The notes below the pieces were generated by a model. That model was not told the origin of the DNA. It did not search any database and was given only the letters and a program-made list of their open reading frames with translations. A stretch of 64,000 bases of DNA from Flavobacterium limnophilum. Its GTDB lineage: Bacteria > Bacteroidota > Bacteroidia > Flavobacteriales > Flavobacteriaceae. The stretch lies in contig NZ_CP114289.2 in NCBI RefSeq assembly GCF_027111315.2, forward strand, positions 4,340,001-4,404,000, in the 5' to 3' direction. Positions 60,142 through 64,000 of this stretch are shown here, one piece after another. A program made the translations under genes and the position numbers. Each line of letters opens with the position of its first letter. Position 1 is the first letter of the stretch.

Positions 60142-60256
60142 TGCCACAAAGGCGCAACCACACAAAGCTCTAATGTAAAAGCCTTTTTTGTGCGTCATAA
60201 ATTTATAGTGAAGTTTTAAACTTGTTTTTTCTTTGTGACTTTGTGTCTTTGTGGCA
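60142..60256. repeat. long inverted repeat between convergent genes
   Basis: TGCCACAAAG (60142-60151) pairs exactly with CTTTGTGGCA (60247-60256), and further CACAAAG/CTTTGTG copies lie between. Related half-copies occur at 45120-45150 before queA and at 17148-17172 before metH. It could end both flanking transcripts. Confidence 0.6.
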
Positions 60257-60269
60257 TTTTATCTGTTTT

Positions 60270-60974
60270 CTAAACTGAAAGCTTAGCTAAATAATCATAA
60301 TGTTCTCCTTCGAGAATCAATTCGCACTGTAAACCATTGGCGAAAGCCGCATTTTGCAATGTGTTGTAATCAAGATAAAGCCACGGAAAAGTGGCTTCGG
60401 TTTCATTCTTGTAGGAAACAGTAAAAGTCAATTCGCCATAATAACCATCTCCAGGAATCCACTTTCCACCATCTTCATCATCGTCAAACATATAGATGAT
60501 GTCCGAAGAATCAATAAGAATTTGACCATTTGGGTTTAATAAGCTTTTTAGTTTTTGTAAAAAGTTGGGCGTTTCTTTCAATGTTCCAAAAATCCCCGTG
60601 CCATTCATTAGTAATAAAATGGTATCGAATTTTTCGTTTTCCAATGTCAGTATGTCTTGTACTTTGGCATTTTTCAAACCACGAAGTTCACAAGCTTGGA
60701 TGGCATTTGGAGAAATATCTATCGAAGTGACATCAAGATTGCGGTCATTTTGCAAAGTCAAACTGTGACTTCCAGCTCCGCAACCCACATCAAGAATTTT
60801 ACCTTTGGCCAATTGCAACGCTTTTTGTTCCAATTTTGGCATTTCGTCATAACTTCGAAAAAGATAAGCGACACTCATTTCGTCAGCTTCAGAAATAGAA
60901 GTTTCGGTAATTAAATCCTCGGGAGAATTATTGGTTTGAAAATCGAGTATGGCTTTTCCGAAAAGGTCTTTCAT
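60270..60974 (-). CDS. class I SAM-dependent methyltransferase
   Basis: A 234-residue Rossmann methyltransferase from ATG 60974; the longer frame to 61058 reaches into the promoter region of the divergent gene. Motif I is ILDVGCGAGSHSLTL, motif II DVTSIDISPNAIQ, and motif IV FDTILLLMNGTGIFG. The middle (DSSDIIYMFDDDEDGGKW) is acidic, and the product is cytoplasmic. The target cannot be told; small-molecule methylation is likely. Confidence 0.88.
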   Translation of the reverse strand: MKDLFGKAILDFQTNNSPEDLITETSISEADEMSVAYLFRSYDEMPKLEQKALQLAKGKILDVGCGAGSHSLTLQNDRNLDVTSIDISPNAIQACELRGLKNAKVQDILTLENEKFDTILLLMNGTGIFGTLKETPNFLQKLKSLLNPNGQILIDSSDIIYMFDDDEDGGKWIPGDGYYGELTFTVSYKNETEATFPWLYLDYNTLQNAAFANGLQCELILEGEHYDYLAKLSV

Positions 60975-61066
60975 TTTAGTTGCTGTGTTAATTTGAGGAT
61001 TTGTTTGTTTGATTTGAGTAAATTTGCGGTCTGATTCTTCGAATAAACGAATAACCAAATCCTCAA

Positions 61067-61561
61067 ATGGACAAAATTCTAAACAATCTTCCTAAAGAAG
61101 CCAAAGATAAGCATATCGAAAACAAAAAGTATTTTGATAAGCTAAAAAAGAAGACACCAAAAAACTTGGATTACGTGATGCAAGATTTACACGATGCCGA
61201 ATTCAAGAAAACCGATTGTTTGAAATGTGCCAATTGTTGCAAAACCACTGGCCCATTATTCACTTCTGCCGACATTGAGCGAATTTCAAAACACCTCCGA
61301 CAAAAACCGCAACAATTTATCGACCAATATTTGCGTATTGATGAAGATAAAGATTATGTGTTGCAAAGCGTGCCTTGTGCTTTTTTGGATTCCGATAACA
61401 CTTGTTTTATTTATGATGTCCGTCCAAAAGCCTGTCGAGAATTCCCGCATACCGACAGAAAGAAGTTTCAGCAAATCTCTGATCTAACTTTGAAAAACGT
61501 TGTAATTTGTCCAGCAGCTTTTAATATTGTCGAAGAAATGAAGAGGAAAATGCCTTTGTGA
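61067..61561 (+). CDS. YkgJ family cysteine-cluster protein
   Basis: A 164-residue protein with the zinc/iron-chelating YkgJ (UPF0153) Cys pattern: KTDCLKCANCCKTTGP, then VPCAFLDSDNTCFIYDVRPKACREFP, and a final Cys in VVICPAA. The N-terminus is highly charged and helical. The family likely binds metal and may assemble or protect clusters, but its function is unproven. Divergent from the methyltransferase gene with 92 bases between starts. Confidence 0.9.
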   Translation: MDKILNNLPKEAKDKHIENKKYFDKLKKKTPKNLDYVMQDLHDAEFKKTDCLKCANCCKTTGPLFTSADIERISKHLRQKPQQFIDQYLRIDEDKDYVLQSVPCAFLDSDNTCFIYDVRPKACREFPHTDRKKFQQISDLTLKNVVICPAAFNIVEEMKRKMPL

Positions 61562-61627
61562 AATTAAAAACTGTCCTGATTTTATAAAATTCTACAGTTT
61601 GATTATTACCAATTAGCCTTTAAACTG

Positions 61628-61635
61628 TACTTTTG
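61628..61635 (+). promoter_or_regulatory. -7 box of the permease promoter
   Basis: TACTTTTG fits TAnnTTTG, 27 bases before the TTG start at 61663. The nearest TTTG upstream is 26 bases away, a little far. Confidence 0.5.
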
Positions 61636-61662
61636 GCATAAGTCAAACTAACCTGTATCAAA

Positions 61663-62898
61663 TTGAATTTAGAATATTTCATTGCCAAACGACTTATCAC
61701 TGCTAAACATTATAAAAGCAGCATATCGGCACCCATAATAAAAATTGCAATTTCTGCCATTGCCATTGGAATGATTATGATGATCGTGTCTGTAGCTACC
61801 GGAATTGGATTGCAACAAAAAATTCGCGAGAAAGTTTCAGCTTTTAATGGGCATATTATTATTTCCAATTACGACAACAATCAATCCGAAGTTACTTTGG
61901 TTCCCCTTTCCAAGAAACAGAACTTTTACCCAAAATTCAACTCCGTTCCAGAGGTAACCCACATCCAAGCCATTGCCAGCAAAGCAGGAATCATTAGAAC
62001 CGAAACCGCTTTCGAAGGAATAATCCTCAAAGGAGTCGGAACGGATTACCAATGGGATAATATAAAGGACTATGTCATTTCGGGCAGATTGCCTGATTTT
62101 TCAAAAGGAATCAATCAGGAAGTTGTCATTTCCCAATTTTTGGCAAACCGATTAAACTTAAAAGTAGGTGATTCTTTCAATACATTTTTCATCAAGGAAG
62201 ATCAAAATCAATTACCCAATAGCCGAAGATTCAAAATCACCGGGATTTTCAACTCGGGTTTCCAGGAATTTGACGCTACTTATATAATAGGTGATATTCG
62301 ACACATCCAACGAATGAACAAATGGAAGCCGGATCAAATCGGGGCATTCGAAGTTTTTGTAAACGATTTCAATAATATCGAAGCCATTGGCGAAAAAGTC
62401 TATGAACAAACTACATCAACACAAGATACGAGAACCATAGTCGAAAAATACAGTTACATCTTCGAGTGGTTAAAACTCTTCGATTTCAACATCATCATTA
62501 TATTGGCTGTAATGATTATCGTGGCAACTATTAATATGGTGGTCGCACTATTGGTACTTATTCTCGAACGCACCCAAATGATAGGAATCTTGAAAGCATT
62601 GGGCGCAAGCAATTGGTCAGTTCGGAAAATATTCCTGTACAATGCGCTCTACCTTATAATAAGAGGACTGTTTTGGGGTAATCTTATCGGCATTTCGTTA
62701 TTGTTAATCCAACAGTATTTCGGAATCATCACACTTAACCCCGAAAATTATTACGTCAATAAAGCGCCGGTTTACCTTAACTGGGCTTATGTTGTGCTTT
62801 TAAATCTCCTCACGATTACCGTTTGTTTTTTGGTATTATTAATTCCCTCCTATATAATAACCAAAATATCTCCAGTAAAAGCCATTCGTTTCGATTAG
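61663..62898 (+). CDS. FtsX/LolC-type ABC transporter permease
   Basis: A 411-residue inner-membrane protein with the MacB/LolCE layout: one N-terminal span (ISAIAIGMIMMIVSVATGIGL), a large periplasmic domain (about 50-270), then three C-terminal spans (FNIIIILAVMIIVATINMVVALL; the region of ALYLIIRGLFWGNLIGISLLLIQQ; VVLLNLLTITVCFLVLLIPSYI). The LILERTQMIGILKALGAS motif that contacts the ATPase is present. Members extract lipoproteins or act in cell-envelope export. No ATPase is adjacent. The start is TTG, matching the family's MNLEYFIAKRL opening. This is the last protein gene before the rRNA operon. Confidence 0.9.
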   Translation: MNLEYFIAKRLITAKHYKSSISAPIIKIAISAIAIGMIMMIVSVATGIGLQQKIREKVSAFNGHIIISNYDNNQSEVTLVPLSKKQNFYPKFNSVPEVTHIQAIASKAGIIRTETAFEGIILKGVGTDYQWDNIKDYVISGRLPDFSKGINQEVVISQFLANRLNLKVGDSFNTFFIKEDQNQLPNSRRFKITGIFNSGFQEFDATYIIGDIRHIQRMNKWKPDQIGAFEVFVNDFNNIEAIGEKVYEQTTSTQDTRTIVEKYSYIFEWLKLFDFNIIIILAVMIIVATINMVVALLVLILERTQMIGILKALGASNWSVRKIFLYNALYLIIRGLFWGNLIGISLLLIQQYFGIITLNPENYYVNKAPVYLNWAYVVLLNLLTITVCFLVLLIPSYIITKISPVKAIRFD

Positions 62899-62910
62899 AT
62901 TTTTTTTCTA

Positions 62911-62988
62911 GGAGCTTTCTCCCGCTATCCGTTACAATCTTGTGTGCCGAACCCCGGCACACAAGGATTTCCACTACTATCGGGGCTA
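62911..62988 (+). repeat. dispersed structured repeat, copy 3
   Basis: GGAGCTTTCTCCCGC, TTACAATC, a perfect 11-bp hairpin (62939-62949 with 62955-62965), GGATTTCCACT, ATCGGGGCTA. Same outline as copies at 8887-9000 and 16989-17106, but shorter at the left. Confidence 0.82.
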
Positions 62989-63505
62989 TGGTAGTTGTTG
63001 TCAAAGAGAGTTCTGTTCTTATGTATAAAATTCGCGCCTATTATATAGTGTAGAAAAGTGGTTTCGTTTAACAAAAACCGAATGATTCTTTTGTTTGAAT
63101 TAGTAGTGATAAGAGAGTAATAGTAGGGAATGGCTTTCTGTCAAGGTTATTATTGGTTATTTTGACAACTTCCAATAGGGAATTCCCATTCAATTCCCAT
63201 TCCATTTCCTCTCAACGCCCAGTCAAAGCCTAGTTTGTGGTACCCTAAACATTGGTAAAAAGTTTAGAATGTAAGGGGTCAAAGCCAATTTGGCACTTAA
63301 ATCAGATTGTTATTGAGAGATTGGTATGTCAAAAGGGAATAAAAAGGCGTTCGATTTATGGCTACTTCGCCTTGCAAAACCCCTAAAACTGATTAAATCG
63401 GCAAAAACCCCTAGTGTAAAATCACAAAATGCTAAAAAAGCACTGTTGTAAAACACGAAAAACCAGTTCATTAAAAAATAGTTTTAAAAAAGATTGAAAA
63501 GGGTG
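62989..63505. other. non-coding DNA upstream of the rRNA promoters
   Basis: About 500 bases between the permease repeat and the first rRNA promoter. No credible gene is visible. Short frames exist (for instance a 41-codon ATG frame at 63326-63451, Lys-rich) but lack a promoter, ribosome site or recognisable product. A GGGAATTCCC palindrome and 'AATTCCCATTC' direct copies lie near 63178-63210. Confidence 0.6.
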
Positions 63506-63779
63506 TTGTTTAATCGAAAACACTCACTACTTTTGCACCCGCAATGACGCACAAGTTCTTATAAACACTGGCAAACAAGAAGAAATCAAGAGAAGATTTA
63601 TTTTCAAAAAAGGTTTAAAAAAAGTTTGCGAGAAATAAAAAAGAGTGTTGCATTTGCACCCCGCTAAATGAACAATGTTCCTTGAAAAACTGACAAGAAA
63701 ATTAAGAAGAAAGGAAAAAATATTTTTCAAAAAAACTTCACAAAAAGCTTGTCAGAAAGAAAAGACTTTGTTACTTTTG
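63506..63779 (+). promoter_or_regulatory. three tandem rRNA promoters
   Basis: Three copies of a TTG/TAnnTTTG promoter upstream of 16S rRNA: P1 TTG 63506-63508 and TACTTTTG 63528-63535; P2 TTTG 63625-63628 and TGCATTTG 63649-63656; P3 TTG 63749-63751 and TACTTTTG 63772-63779. Gaps are 19-20 bases. Each -7 box is followed by CACCC(C)GC, and the units repeat every 121-123 bases. Confidence 0.8.
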
Positions 63780-63850
63780 CACCCGCTAATCGAGAGACTG
63801 GCACTTAAAAAAAAGAAAGACACGTTCCTAGACATATTGAATTGACAGCC

Positions 63851-63868
63851 GTCCCGATTTATCGGGAC
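63851..63868 (+). other. leader hairpin before 16S rRNA
   Basis: GTCCCGAT (63851-63858) pairs with ATCGGGAC (63861-63868) across a TT centre in the rRNA leader, about 90 bases before mature 16S. Possibly part of leader processing or antitermination. Confidence 0.5.
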
Positions 63869-63960
63869 AATAATAAAGAGAGTAAGAGAATCGGAAGATT
63901 TAAAAAACCACTAGAATTTGAGTCGAATAACAATAGCTTAATTTATTAAGCAAACAATAT

Positions 63961-64000
63961 ACGATGAAGAGTTTGATCCTGGCTCAGGATGAACGCTAGC
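63961..64000 (+). rRNA. 16S ribosomal RNA, first 40 bases only
   Basis: GAAGAGTTTGATCCTGGCTC followed by AGGATGAACGCTAGC is the universal 5' end of bacterial 16S rRNA (the classical 27F primer site). The mature end is placed at 63961 by alignment to the E. coli numbering. The gene runs out of the window. Confidence 0.97.

Noticed and set aside
60142..60256. Possible insertion-sequence ends (TGCCACAAAG inverted repeat)
   Set aside because: No transposase frame between the arms and only about 95 bases inside; better seen as a spacer repeat.
62823..63053. 76-codon frame overlapping the permease end and repeat copy 3
   Set aside because: It runs through the permease gene in another frame and through a structured repeat; a shadow frame.
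63326..63451. 41-codon ATG frame, Lys-rich, before the rRNA promoters
   Set aside because: No promoter, ribosome site or recognisable product. It lies in DNA that otherwise looks non-coding.

Overview
The window reads as chromosome from a flavobacterium (Bacteroidota), most likely Flavobacterium or a close relative. The evidence is the A+T-rich coding style, promoters of the Bacteroidota type (TTG/TTTG, about 19-21 bases, then TAnnTTTG), almost no Shine-Dalgarno sequences, a gliding-motility gldA gene, a split metH, an ExbB-ExbD-ExbD-TonB cluster and many short dispersed hairpin repeats. The window opens inside a metY-type gene and closes 40 bases into a 16S rRNA gene.

Bases 1-24,100 are almost wholly sulfur and methionine metabolism on the + strand: metY (partial), a SAM-I riboswitch, metX, fused aspartokinase/homoserine dehydrogenase (thrA), an OsmC protein, metZ, a cysteine-rich Rrf2 regulator, a divergent TauE/SafE exporter, then APS reductase, CysD, CysN, a sulfite reductase with a C-terminal HEPN-like domain, two siroheme genes, a ferredoxin-NADP reductase-like flavoprotein, split MetH and MetF. 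Together they take sulfate to sulfide and join it to an activated homoserine to give methionine. Two copies of a CTAC(C/T)-N5-GATAG motif lie in the tauE/cysH intergenic region and are good candidates for the Rrf2 operator. A frameshifted DUF1016 (YhcG-type) nuclease gene and several repeats lie between the two metH halves.

Bases 24,100-31,000 hold gldA, an outer-membrane barrel protein and an aromatic amino acid operon (prephenate dehydratase, aminotransferase, prephenate dehydrogenase, DAHP synthase/chorismate mutase). The operon is preceded by an 18-residue leader peptide with 5 Phe and 3 Tyr codons and a complete terminator/antiterminator, which is a classical attenuator.

Bases 31,100-46,400 hold rsgA, dtd, two DUF3857 proteins, a MazG-like pyrophosphohydrolase, aroA and queA, with two apparent insertions. 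One is a two-gene ATPase plus TOPRIM module between rsgA and dtd, a candidate phage-defence system. The other is an alpha-oxoamine synthase/acyltransferase fusion with a small protein and a soluble HAMP-hybrid histidine kinase, a candidate lipid-synthesis or signalling module.

Bases 46,500-64,000 hold a penicillin-acylase-family hydrolase, a cupin, a HerA-like ATPase, the Ton energising cluster with a PstS-like lipoprotein and a TPR protein, queE, two more TonB-C-domain genes (one frameshifted in a poly-T run), a class V aminotransferase, a methyltransferase, a YkgJ protein, a FtsX/LolC-type permease, and about 1 kb of non-coding DNA carrying three tandem rRNA promoters before 16S rRNA.

All names come from reading the translations and recalling family motifs; no database search was run.
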